A stretch of 64,000 nt of DNA from Eucommia ulmoides. Taxonomy: Eukaryota; Streptophyta; Magnoliopsida; Garryales; Eucommiaceae. The DNA is taken from NCBI GenBank assembly GCA_016647705.1, contig CM028338.1:15642740-15706739 (forward strand). The letters are read 5' to 3'. A program made the translations under genes and the position numbers. The notes below the pieces were generated by a model. It was not told where the DNA came from and searched no databases. It saw only the letters and a list, made by a program, of their open reading frames with translations. This document shows, in pieces, positions 21,993 to 33,986 of this stretch; position 1 is the first letter of the stretch; every line of letters starts with the position of its first letter.

Positions 21993-24171
21993 TGTAAACA
22001 CCGCATTCTGTCCTGCTCATTTAGTATCGGATCTAAAGCACAAGTTTTGATAAAATTTAAACTAAGGCTTAAAGGAAATGAATTTTTAGATTAGATTACA
22101 TTATATACTACAATAAACAACAAAAAAACTCAAGAAATTATAAAATTGTCAATTTGACTGAATTCGGTGTAAGTAAAAGTTTTGGGTCAACCTCGAAATT
22201 TCTAACGATAAGGGGGACTAAAATGACATTATTAAAGGTTTATTTTCACCAAATAAATTTTAATATGAATAAAAATTAGTTACTACCCTTTAACTTAAGA
22301 AAATTTCACCAATTACCCTTGTTTCCCATTTTGACCTCTGAAACTTTTACTATCACCAGTTTCGTCTTTTTGAAACCAAAAATACTTCTTTAATTTTCAT
22401 CTAAAGTATTAATCCTCAAGAATTCAACTCAAAATCCTTGATCAAGTCAAAGAAACTACCATGACAAGTCTAGTTACTCAAAGTAACTAATGCTAAAGAT
22501 TCGATTCAAAACCAACCAAATCGAATATCATCATGACAAGCATTTAAGTCCCATTACATCAAGTCCTAATCAAGAATTAAATGCCTCAATAATGATCATT
22601 TAATGAGAGGATATTTTCAATATATTTTTAGCAAAAATTTCTAGGATAGAAACCTACTTACTTGAAAAGTAACTAATAGTTGCAAAACTAACCGAACCAG
22701 TTTTCCATCACATCATGCAATAAATGATCCATCAAATCAAAGTTACAACAAGAATTTAATGCTTGAAACAACTTTGAAGAATTCATTCAAAGAATGAAGA
22801 TATTTTCCTCAAAATATTTTAAGGAAACTTAGTTACTTCAAAAGTAACTAAATGATTACAAGACTAACCGGATCCAATCTCATCCCATCAGGGCATTAAA
22901 TGCCCATAAAATTAAGTATTAAATGAATGAAATGATATCTAGAGACTAAATTCATTGAACATCAAAGAGCATTTAATACAAGTAACCAGATTACTTCGAG
23001 TAACTAGTAAAGCAAGCAAACCGAACCGGAGAATATCACATTAATCATTAAATGACCTATGTTCCAACCAATGATGGATAATGATGACCAATGATGAGTG
23101 TTGATTGACAATCATGAGCAATCATTACTTAGATATTTTGATGATTGGGTAATCATTACAAAATCTAATGAATACATAGAGAATCTTAGTAAATATTCAA
23201 GATTTAACTCTAACCAAGAAAGTGAGAGACATCAAAGGCTTATACCTAGACAAAAAAGACCCTAAGGAAAAAGTTGCATAGGCCTAAGCATTGGGGAATG
23301 CGCAGGCTCCCCTAGCCTATAAATAGACAGCTTTTTTTTTTTATTCTAAATGGCTTAAAACAAGAACTTATCTCTCAGGTCTAGGGAATTCTTAAGCCTT
23401 CTACTTAAAAAACACTCTCAACTCTTGTAAAAAAAAAAAAAAAAAAGCTTAAAAAAGGTGTTCTTAAGAATCTTAGAACAAGATCTCAAGAAGTTATTGA
23501 GAAACAATCGAGAACAACCAAGAAGATCAAAAAAGAAGAATAAGAAAAACACTTAGATAAAGTCCACTCCCCTAAGTTAGGTAATTCCTCTTAAAGAGTT
23601 CTTTAATTTCGTTTAAATATCGTTATATTGCTTGTATACAACGTATTTGGTTTGTTTTTAGATGAACAGATCATGTACATAGTGTAAATATCAAAAAACA
23701 TAAAAAACAAAAACAAAATAACAATGCCAAAAACATCAAGAACATGTCAAGAACATAGAGAACACCATTAGTTGTGCATAGAATCTTTTATTCTCTCAAG
23801 AACACATGAAACCGAAGTCCAATGAACTAAAAGCAAACCTCCGAAAAAGGACTATAAATAATTGACTATTAACAACTGACTTATTTTTCTGCAATAGTCT
23901 AGATCATAGCCTAGCACTAAGTCACGGGCTTGGGAATTGCCACCTTATATACAATATATTTTCTTTTATTTTTTAACTAATAGCCTAAACCTAAATACTA
24001 AACTTGCCTAAGCAAGTGAGTTCAGTTGGAGTCTTCTTGGCAAAATCAAAAGTGTATATCCACTTATCATTAGAGTGATTTTTGCCCGTATCTCATAAAA
24101 AAAATAGAAAAAGAATAAATTCATCTTGATATGATATATTGGCATGATTCTTAGCTACATGTGATACGTAG
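21993..24171 (+). mobile_element. Ogre-like LTR, first copy, 3' end missing
   Basis: It starts TGTAAACACCGCATTCTGTC, parallel to TGTAGACACCACATTTTGTC at 24172, and both continue with a shared text (AAAGGTTTATTTTCA, CCTATAAATAG). It is cut off where the second copy begins, inside the segment GATACGTAG that reappears uncut at about 36676 in copy two. Its missing 3' part is not found elsewhere in the window. A poly-A run lies at 23430-23446. Confidence 0.8.
23318..23326 (+). promoter_or_regulatory. TATA box of the Ogre-like LTR, copy one
   Basis: TATAAATAG is preceded by GCGCAGGCTCCCCTAGCC. The same core recurs in copy two (25680) and, on the minus strand, in the solo LTR (41692), always after a GTGCAGG/GCGCAGG block. 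Such conservation supports a real LTR promoter. Confidence 0.75.
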
Positions 24172-25679
24172 TGTAGACACCACATTTTGTCTCATCCAGT
24201 CAATGTCCAATCAGTGTCGAATCAAATACAAGTTCTACATAAACTTTTAATGTAGGTTTAAAGGGAATGAGTTTCTACCTGAGATCATACTATGTAATAT
24301 AGAAAAATATCAAAAAACATGAGAAAACACGAAAACAATTAAATATGTCAGCTAAGTAAAAGTTTCGGGTAAACATTGAAAATCCTATAATTTAAGGGGG
24401 TCTAAAATGACATTATTAAAGGTTTATTTTCATTAAATAACCTTTAGTATGAATAAAAATTAGCCACTACCCTTTAATTATAGGATATTTCAACAATTAC
24501 CTCAATTACCTACCCTAACCCTGAAATATTTACTATCACTGAATTTTATCGATTTCACACCAAAAACATTTGTTTCAATTATGTGTATTACATAAAATTA
24601 TATCTAGAAACAATCCAAGAGACCTTGATAAAGTCTTGGAAATGTCATGACAAGCCCTAAATCACCAAGTTGATTAAAGATTTTGGTTTGATTTGGATTT
24701 ACACCAATCCAAGTTATTTTGACAAACCACTCTAGGCCCAATGAATCAAGGGCCTAGCCATCATTAAAAGGCTCACAAAGGATCCTTGAAATAACTAAGA
24801 AACCCTTGTATATTCTCTACCAAAATATCTAAGGAAGAAACAAAGACTCTTAGGAGGTAACAAGTTGTTATCGAAACTAAACCAATTCGGTTCGCCACTT
24901 AAGTTAGGCATTTAATCTGCATTAAATTCCCATAACATCAAGAATTAAATGCTTGGGATGAAATGGATAGTCCACATTTGAGGGATGTATATATTTTGAG
25001 CAAAATATCTTAGGTTTAATCAAAATCTCTAAAATGTGACTACCCATTACCAAAACCAAACCAATCCGGTTTGCTACCTAACCAATGTATTAAATGCACA
25101 TCCCATCAAAAATTTATTGTTTGGTATGACATGGAAGGGGTAGGTTCAAGGTATAAAGATATTTTCATCTTAGGGTTAACTAGAAACCTTGAAATCCAAC
25201 TATCGATTACAAGGCAAACTAACCCGATCCAATCCAAAAACAACCGGATGAGTGATCACCAAATCGTGACTCATCATCTAGAATTAAATGAAATTTGACA
25301 CTTTAAGTCTAAATACAATGCACCTTGGAAGCATTTATGGAAACCAGACTGAAATAGTGAAACTAACCAGTAATAGCCCCAAAATCGAACCGGGAGTGTC
25401 ACATCATGTCATAAATGCACCCATGTGCAACCAATAGGATTCAAGGGAGTTTAATGATTGCTAATTATTACTAATCATTAGCAATGATTTCTAATCATTA
25501 CCAAAGCTAGGAGAAGATTGGTTAATCAGTACCAAATCTTTAAGAATCTTCTACTACACTCAAAATTCGTTCGAAGGTGATCAAGATCAAATCAAAAGAG
25601 CATGTCCCCTAGGCCAAATAGACCCTAAAGTTGGGTGTGGAGTACCCTGGACATGGGTGAATGTGCAGGGTCCTGGGCC

Positions 25680-25688
25680 TATAAATAG
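25680..25688 (+). promoter_or_regulatory. TATA box of the Ogre-like LTR, copy two
   Basis: TATAAATAG follows GTGCAGGGTCCTGGGCC. The Athila-like element inserted about 9 bp after it, separating the promoter from its transcribed region. Confidence 0.75.
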
Positions 25689-25697
25689 GAGGACATG

Positions 25698-27320
25698 TGG
25701 TAGCAAATTTATTTTGTTGCTACAATACCACAAGTGTACGGGTCAAGTTTTAATAGTATAGGAAGTGCGGGGTTGTCATATCCACAGGGACTGGTTTAAA
25801 TTGTCGTTCAGTAATGCGATTATCGTAACTTAATTTTATTCAGGCGTTAAATTTTTGGGTTATAAAAATAAAACTAAAATAAAATAAATACAAAAACAAA
25901 ATAAAATATGGATTTTCTATGCACAAAGGTTCTAGGGGCTTGATTTCATCTCGTTATTCCTATGTTATCCTATTAAGTAATTATTAGCTAATTCTGTTTA
26001 TTCAATAATCAAGGTCTTCATGTTATTACTCTCACACTACCTCTCCCGAGCGTTAAGTGAGAGAATATGTAATCACTTCAATTCTGATATCCCTATCCCA
26101 TATTTAGGTGAAAACATTTGTTAAACCCAACCTTATAGATTACGCAAGCTCTAAATATCTCCTGATCTATTAAAGCTTAAGTTGTGTTTAATCTAAGTCT
26201 GAACCTGAGATTTCCACTCCCGATTGTCAAATCCAAAGTTCTCAATTCAACCAACATAACGTATGTGAGCATAAATTGGAAGAATTAAGAGGACAAACAC
26301 AATTGAATAGAAAACCAACTTGGTAAATTTAGAACATGTTCACCTCCCGATTTCACCAAACCCTAAATTCCCAACTAGATTACTTAGGTGTTGATTTCCT
26401 TTCAGACTTACAACAACCTAAATTATACACTCCCAATTCCAATTACAAATTAAATATCTCCATAGTATAAAATTTGTAACTTAAACTCGTCTAACTCATT
26501 GGCCACATCAATCAAACAGTAGGCCTAAGATATGGATAAAATGGAATTAAATCTAACAATTAACAAAATAATCTAACACGGTTCAAATGAGACCACATCT
26601 AGCCCTAGATCTAGATATTTTCTCAACATAGAACAATCTAAAGCTAATATTTTCAATGAATTCATAATTGTAAACATGTTCAACACAATATTACAAAAAC
26701 AAAAATAAATCAAGATTAGGGAGTAGAAAAATGAAGAAAAAATCTTATTGTGGGATGTGGGCTTCAAATCCTCAACTCCAAGTGCCACCAATGGTGTTTT
26801 CCACTTCAATCTCGCACACCAACCAGTGTTTTCTCACCCAAAATCGCCTCCAATGTGGTATTTACTCTCCATAATTGCCTCATTCTCTCCCGATTTCATC
26901 ACTATTGTGTTTGAGGCAAAATTTGGTATTTAAAGGGGTCAAAAATTAGGGTTTTCAAGTAAAACGACGACACAGCCTGATGCGAGTGCGCTACAGCGCG
27001 CGTTGGGCAACGCCGACATTTGAATCGTATTTTGGTCGTAACTTTCACGTTCGAATTTTGATTGAGATGATTCAAAAATCTATCGAAAGAAAAGACGTAG
27101 ATATAACATTTCTATGTTTTGAGGTTTTCTAAAATCGAATTGCATGATAGTAAAAAGTGGCCTTGAAGTTACAGCACCTACACACATTTTGCACCATTTC
27201 ACCCATTTATTTGTAATTCTACAAAACACAACAAAAACACATCAAACTAACAAAAATGCTTGAAAACACACAAATATTCGAGCCTAAAAGTATTTGATTT
27301 ATTAGTAAATAAACCACTCA
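25698..27320 (-). repeat. 3' LTR of the Athila-like element
   Basis: On the minus strand it begins TGAGTGGTTTATTTAC and ends AATTTGCTACCA. It contains the block 'tacaataccacaagtgtacg' and a TATTTAAAGGGGTCAAAAATTAGGG segment shared with 33987-35674. The inner border may extend three bases, to 27323 (TGATGAG). Confidence 0.88.
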
Positions 27321-28560
27321 TCAAATACACTCAAACTCAAACGTTTGTTTGTCCTCAAGCAAAAAGGAAAGGAAAAAAAAAAAATACAAATCAAGTATAA
27401 AAAGGTTAACCATAAAAATGTGAGTTTCATATTGAATTAACAACTGTACAATAATCTCTGCAACCACACAATGTTCCAAAGTCAAAAGAAATGCACACAT
27501 TGAGATTATCTAGAATTTTAACTTTAAGTATCAATTTCAATCCACTCAAAACTCTTGATGTGTCAGTGCATGCACAATCATTCTCATCCAAACAAATGAG
27601 TTTCAGATATATTTTTGTGCTAAGGAGATGTTGAGCAATCTCTAGATAAAGAATGTAAGAACGACCATAAGCCCATTTTTCTTGTCACTCTCCACTACTT
27701 GTGTAGGTATATACGTCATTTGAGGACTTTGCGGGTTGTAATATATGGATAGGGTAAAAGGTAGATGAAAATGTTGTGTTTAGGATCAAATCACCCTAGG
27801 CATGTATCACAACTCATGGATCTTGCATGATTTTTGAGAAAAAGTTTCACTGACTCTCCCTTTCATCAAATTTTCTTTCAATCAATCCCATAATGTATTA
27901 TTCACAAAGCACACCAAAAAATATTATTTTTTTTTCAAAATAGGTAAGAGCCACACCCCGAAACTCAAAATCAACATTGTCCCCAATGTTACAGGGAATA
28001 AAGAGACAGGTGGGAATTCTCACCATTACACTACAAGGCGACATGCGGGAATGCCTAAATCATCTCTCCAATAACACATAACCTAGTATTTCACCTCAAG
28101 TTTCACTCAAATGGGTTCTAGTGTTCACGAGATGTCAAAGCCCACCTAAAGCACATAAATGGTCTCTAAGTACTCAAAAGGGCAAGTGATTGTGATTCAT
28201 GGTGCTCAAGTGTAACCAGCAAGAGTATATTTCAATTAGCACAAGTCAAGCACACAGAAATCTCAATGTAATACATTTCAAATGACCTTAGAGAATATCA
28301 AGTGTCTAAACTCATCATTGATTTTAAGTCATTTCAACTCAACAAAAGTCACACACACAAGCATTCCCTAACCCAAACCAACATAAGCCAATATTTGTCC
28401 CACCCCCAAACTCAAAGTGAGGCATGTATTCAGATTAAGCATAAGGGAATAAGAACACGTATCGGGGAGGTGAGACGATCTATCCTCCTAGTGCGATTAG
28501 GGGTGATGCTCTAGGTAAGGTGACCGGTATGGGGCTTTCTTCCATAGCGTGCATCCTTAG
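27321..28560 (-). other. 3' non-coding tail of the Athila-like element
   Basis: There is no long reading frame. On the minus strand, the motif AAGTGCTTCTTGGAGGTAACCC (about 28579-28600) marks the usual end of gypsy coding sequence, and the polypurine/GAGGACAA block near 27345 ends the tail. A CAAAAATAT-rich stretch and A-runs are present. Confidence 0.6.
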
Positions 28561-28984
28561 GCTCCATTATTTTAAAACTTGGGTTACCTCCAAGAAGCAC
28601 TTGGTTTAATATCTTCAACTTGATAACGGAGAAGAGCTCGTCAAAGAGCGGGTTCCGCCCATAATATGTGTCATACTACACTACAAATAGGTCTTTATTT
28701 TGAGTGCCCTCAAGTTTGGCGAGATGTGGTAATGTATGGCACGTATTCTCAACTTGATTCTGCTCCAGCTCATTTGCTCAGTAAGCATAAAAGAACGGAG
28801 TTAAAGGTGGAGAAGGATAGGAGAGCCACATTGGATATTTGTAGATGTAATCATCGTCGATCGATGGTGGAAACACAATTTGGATCTTGAACGGTGAAGA
28901 TTCACAAATGTCATCTTGTGATTCTTCATCGTCGATCTATTCTTGGGTTTCCTCCTCATTCGAATCATTGTCATTGAACATACC

Positions 28985-30367
28985 TGGTGGTGGAATATTA
29001 TGTCGTCACTTTCACCGCAAGTGTACGGATCAAGTTTTAGTATAGATGGAAAGGAGTAGGGGTTGTCGTATCCATAGGGATTGGTTGAGATTATTATTGA
29101 GTACTGTGATTATCATAACATAATTTTATCTAGCTGATAAAAATGTGTTTAAAATTAATATACTAATACTAAGTTAATTTTACTAATTATACTAATACTA
29201 ATATGAGATGTTTAGGGAAAAAGATTATCTAGGGATTACCTTTGTTTACAAAAACGTGTTTGGTCTCGTTTAGTTTACAATAACAACATTCAACCTATCC
29301 GACAATCTCTGTATCGTAAACTTACTCACCACCTCTCCTAAGTGTAAGAGAAGTGAATATGCCACTTCGCGTCAATGACGTAATCCCTCTCAACATCTTA
29401 ACGACACTAGGTCACATAAGTCTTGTCCCAACGTCATTGATTGCACACTTTCTAACTCTCTCCCAGGTTATTAGATCGTTGCGTTGTGTTTACCCTAGTC
29501 TGAATTTGGGGTTACCTCTCCTGAGTGTCAAACCTCATATTCTCTATATATCTAAACAAGCATATAATCAAAGAATAATGGTAAACACAATCGAAATAGC
29601 GAAGAACAACCATTAATGAAACACAACTCAAACAAACAATGATTTCATAAAATATATTAATCCCTAGACAAAATCCATTTAGCTCATGGCCATAACTATT
29701 TATACAATAAGAAAAGAGCTAAACATGCTCAACAAACTACTAAAGTTAAGAAAATAAAGAGAGAAACGGAAGAACTTAGCCGTAGTTTGAAGATTTACCA
29801 TTAAAACTGTTCAATGATTGTTTTTCCTTTTTCGCAACATGTTCTTCTCCTTCGGAATTGGTTGAGCACTCCCCAAAACACTCTCAAAATATCCTAAACC
29901 CTAAGGGTTCTCTAATGAGCTCCCTCTTTGCACGGGAGGAGAGGAGGGAGGAATATATAGGGCTCAAAAATATCTAAATAAATATCTAACAGTTGGGCAG
30001 AGTGATCGCCGCGGTGGTGGGTATATCGGCTGGGTCTTCGCCGCAACAGTGGAGGCAACGGTGGGCGCAGAAGCTTTATGTTCTTTTACCACCGCTGCAG
30101 TGGGTTTTCAGCTATATTAGACCCTTCTCTGCATCTTGACCGCCACGGTGGTAGGCTGTAGTTCTTAATTTTTCCCTTATGCTTGTTTTCCCACTGTTCT
30201 TCCACCGTTCTTGATCCAATTTAATCATTTATGATTCGTTTTTATGCCTTTTCACCCCCACACACCGGATTTATACCAAAAAAAATAAAAATGTAATAAA
30301 ACATAATAAACATACTCGAAAACTAACAAGTTAAGTTTGGAAATAGATAGGTAAATTACACCTATCA
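28985..30367 (-). mobile_element. solo LTR, gypsy-type family B1, TSD ATACC
   Basis: On the plus strand it starts TGGTGGTGGAATATTATGTC and ends TTACACCTATCA. The exact 5-bp repeat ATACC flanks it at 28980-28984 and 30368-30372. It is the reverse complement of the family at 50847-52522. Its inverted-motif cluster, with CCGCGG-like cores, lies at about 30005-30160. It interrupts the Athila gag frame. Confidence 0.93.
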
Positions 30368-30562
30368 ATACCCGAGTTCCTCGCGCTCATATTCAGTTTC
30401 TCATGGTGGATTTCACATATGTATGTGACTTGTGCATCTCTCAGTGGAACCATTCCCGACTTGGTCTCAATGTAGCTAATAGTTGACCGATTTGCGTCTC
30501 ACAAGACTTTACAGTCGTGTCGATTTTAGAGCAGGTCGTCTCAATATTATCAAGACGGTCTT

Positions 30563-33392
30563 TGTTGATCCTAATATTTTGATGGACAATTAAGTATTGA
30601 TGTTTTAGGTGGAACTAATGAGTTTATTAAGTGTTTCAGTGTAAACGTTTCATTGATGATATTATCATGAAGAAGGAAGAGAGGAGCTTAAACCAACCCA
30701 AGCAGACTAGAAAAAAGTAAGTCCTTCCTGCAGAGACTTTAGAAAAAGTTTAAGAATTCCTACCCCCAGTCCGCCAACCAGTCCTACAGTCAGTTTCAAT
30801 CCTTTTCCATTCAATTTGTCTTTTATCCCTTTCAATTAAAGAAGAGGGGTAAGAGGTACTTTCCATGTGTTCAGCATTTCTAGCTTCTGAGCTCTGCTCA
30901 GCCACTTGATCTGCAGTAGGAAGTGGAATAAAAACCTCTCTCCGGGTTCTCTCTTCTTCAACCACCGTTGGTTCATGCCCAACTGGCTCTACATTCTGGT
31001 CAATGAACGTTTGAGGGCTAGAGCTACTGGAAATATCATCCCCAAGCACTTCTTGGCCTAGGTCTTGTACCAAGACATTCACAACAGCCTGCGCAAAAGC
31101 TAAAGTTAGCTGAAGATGCTAAGGATGCTAAGAGACTGTCAAAGAGGTGGACATTAAGAGACTAAAGATTTTAAAGAATCTAGGTGAAAATAACTCAAGT
31201 TAATTTTTACTCTAAATGTATCCCGATTAGGATCACACACAACGCAAAAATGAATTTATATTTATGTGTATTTTTATTAGGATCCTAATTAGTTAAAATA
31301 TTTGCTCCAATGTGAAATTGAAGAAGAAATATTGACCTAAGAAATATTAGTGTTTGAAATTAATTAAAAGTGTCAATTAAGTTAACTGAGAAATGAAATC
31401 GGTTAAAGGGGCAAAAACGTCGAATGTTGGAATTAAAATTAACTAAGAAGGAAATGTTCCAGTAATGAGCGGTCGACTGACCAAGGAGGAGCGGTCGACC
31501 GATGAGAAATGGCTAGGAATTAGAAAATTCTCTGGATCAATCGGTCAACCGACCAAGAGAGATCAGTCGACCTATGGCCAAAACTTGAACTCTCTAAATC
31601 GATTGGTCGACAGACCATAGATAATCGGTCTACCGACCATAGCTAAAAAATAGCCTAAGGAGCATCCTGAATTGATCGGTCAACCGACTGGTGAATAATT
31701 TTGGATTGGGTTACAACCTGAATCGATCGGTCTACTGGTGAGTTTTGATCGATTAACTAATCATGTTGTTTCAAGATTGGAGAATTTCATGTATTTGATT
31801 CAAATGTAACCATTACTAGCCATGTTTTTGTTGAATCTGAGAGATATTCTAGGGATTTGATAATATTATAGATATATGGTTGTTATTTTGATATCCCTAA
31901 AGATATGGCACATATATTTTTTAAGTATTTCTCAAATTGGTACATTTAATTCTTTCTATCCTATTGATTTAAGAATATGATATTATTTGAGGGACTAAAT
32001 TAAATGATTTAAAAGCTATAAATAAGTGAATTGAACTAGGATTGAGTCATACCAATATATAAGGTCTATATGAGCAATTAAATATCATGACACATGGAAA
32101 CTAACCGTTGGAGGGCCTGTTTCAAATCATTATTTATAAACCTCCGTTTTTCACTAGTGAGTTATCCCAATCAATCATTTTTTCAAGAGCTATTCAGTTC
32201 CTAAGCTTTCTGAGAGTCATTATTCTAAAAAAATATACTGGAAGTTTACTGTGAGATTATTCTTGAGAATTGGTCTTCAGGAAAATTGTTGAAAGTTTTG
32301 TGATCACCGATCTAAAGTTCCATTGTAATTCAGTTTTCATTCATTCGGTGGTATCCTGGTGAGATCGTTCCAAGATTTTGATTTTGATTTTGATTTTGAT
32401 TGTTATTTGATATTATTATTTATGGCTTGGAGTTTTGATCTTTGTAAAATCGTTTTCTAAACGTTAAATTACTTGAAAATATTTTGAAATGATTTTTGGT
32501 AAAAATCTGAGTACGTGCTAAACTGTGTGCTACCCACTTATCTTAGAATCAGATTTTGAAATTCTTACTTTATTTCTATCGCTAGCATTTATCGAGACAT
32601 TAATCGAGTTTAAATTAATCTGAGGTGGTAGAAGCTCTGAGTGTGAAAATTTATCAATTTATTGTAATTGGTGAGTTAAGTGCGGATTATATATTATTTG
32701 TAATATCTAATCAGGGGTAGCTGAGTTTCAATCACTTCCGATAAAGAGATTGAAGTTTGATCTTTTCCTAAGTTATAAAAAGATTAGGTTACTCTTTTCT
32801 CGTGAAAAGAGATAGGCGTAATTCTTCCTGATTAGAATTGAAATTGAGTGAATTTGTAACGGTTCCATCCTTACTGGTGAAAAATGATACTTGGAGTAGT
32901 TTTGGTAAGGTTTAAGTCTTAAGCCTAAGGTATAAAAATAATTAGGTCGTGATTCTCCATGTAATAGAATTAGGTTAATCTTTAACCTGTGAAAAATATA
33001 GAGGTTCTTCCTTATCCTGTGAAAAAAGAATTGTAAACGTTGATTCTGAGCCTGTGAAAAAATTCATTTTTAGAAGGGTTTGGTTCCTACCTGATTAAAG
33101 TAATCATAGTTGTTTAGTGGGTGCGAATCTCCATGGGGCTCAGAGGATTGGATTAACCAAGAGTAGCTTGGTGAACCAGGATATATCATGGTGTTCTGTT
33201 TTGTTACTTTATTTTTAGTTGTTAGGGTGTGCACCTAGTTTAAATAACACATATCCACTGTTATAAAAGATAATGATTAATTTAGGATAAAATTAATTAT
33301 TTAATTTTTCGAGTGTTATAAGTTGATAATTTGTTTTAATTTTTTATATCTACCCAATTCACCCCCCTCTTGGGTAGATCACTAGGCCAAAA
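30563..33392 (+). mobile_element. solo LTR, copia-type family A2, TSD GTCYT
   Basis: It begins TGTTGATCCTAATATTTTGA and ends CACTAGGCCAAAA (terminal CA changed to AA). GTCTT (30558-30562) and GTCCT (33393-33397) flank it, differing by one transition. Without the 438-bp insert at 30673 its length is close to the sister at 16104. The palindrome cluster (CGGTCGACTGACC, CGGTCAACCGACC) lies at about 31465-31760. It cuts the Athila gag between VFMGETQ and DRLDNIE. Confidence 0.9.
30673..31110 (-). other. 438-bp gene-like insert within the solo LTR
   Basis: The sister LTR at 16104 is continuous here ('atcatgaag..aaggatgctaaggatg'), whereas this copy has 438 extra bases. The pentamer TGAAG stands on both sides (30668-30672 and 31111-31115). 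On the minus strand the insert carries a 110-residue open frame (30750-31082) rich in charged residues, including VAEQSSEARNAEHMESTSYP. It is preceded by CTAAC, then a pyrimidine-rich run ending TTTTGCGCAG at 31085-31107, which looks like a branch site and 3' splice site. No protein family is recognised. It may be a captured exon of a host gene; terminal repeats are not visible. Confidence 0.55.
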
Positions 33393-33962
33393 GTCCTCAT
33401 GCTTGTTGAGACGGTCATGAGTTTTCCTCTAGAAAACCTGAGTCTCCCCCATGAATACAGCGAATATTTCTTCCAGGGTGGGGAAAGACTCTACAGGTTG
33501 GTGTGGTGTATCAATCCATGGTGCCGGAATATTGGAACTATCCCTCAAGCTTTGATAGCTCGTTGAGTAATTCTAATTCTAACAATCAAACTATGCCATG
33601 TCTTTCAACAACCAATAGGCTTCGTCCGCAATTAGTTAGTAGAAAGAGATGGTACCATTTCCTCATTCCACCCAAATTCTTGTTGCGCCTAGTAACCCGT
33701 CGAAGAAGTTTAGCAGTTGACACTCCTTCGAGAAACCATGATTAGGGACCGAATGAGCAACTCCTTGTATCGTTCCCAAGTACAATAAAATGGTTCATAA
33801 TCTTGTTGAGAAAATTGCAAGAGGACCTGTTGATCAAACATCTCAAAGTACCTTGCAATACAGTCAAAACTAAAAAAAAAAACAAAAATTAAAAATAAAA
33901 TAAATGCCTAAATTAAAATCAAGTTACTTATTCACAATATTAACAATAATCTAAAACGCCAA

Positions 33963-33980
33963 TCCCCAGCAACGGCGTCA
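33963..33980 (-). other. primer binding site, tRNA-Asp type (Athila-like element)
   Basis: On the minus strand TGACGCCGTTGCTGGGGA is close to TGGCGCCGTTGCCGGGGA, the site complementary to the 3' end of plant tRNA-Asp used by Athila elements (two mismatches). It lies about six bases inside the 5' LTR. Confidence 0.85.
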
Positions 33981-33986
33981 AAAACT

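Larger units (their letters stand above)
28561..33860 (-). pseudogene. Athila-type gag pseudogene, interrupted by two solo LTRs
   Basis: Read on the minus strand, the frame gives ARYFEMFDQQVLLQFSQQDY, then EPFYCTWERYKELLIRS, LNFFDGLLGATR, and later VESFPTLEEIFAVFMGETQ. After the solo LTR 30563-33392 it continues with DRLDNIETTCSKIDTTVKSC and ETQIGQLLATLRPSREW. After the second solo LTR (28985-30367) it continues with SNEEETQE and an acidic tail. The W-ERYKELL and ETQIGQL motifs are hallmarks of plant Athila/Tat gag, the capsid-like protein that packages element RNA. Frameshifts and stops exist in each block. The reading resumes cleanly across both insertion sites, which confirms the nesting order. 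No pol follows; the frame runs to the gypsy tail motif. Confidence 0.85.

Noticed and set aside
30750..31082. 110-codon ORF as a host gene in its own right
   Set aside because: It lies within an insert in a solo LTR, has no recognised domain and no gene context; it is kept only as a captured-fragment finding.
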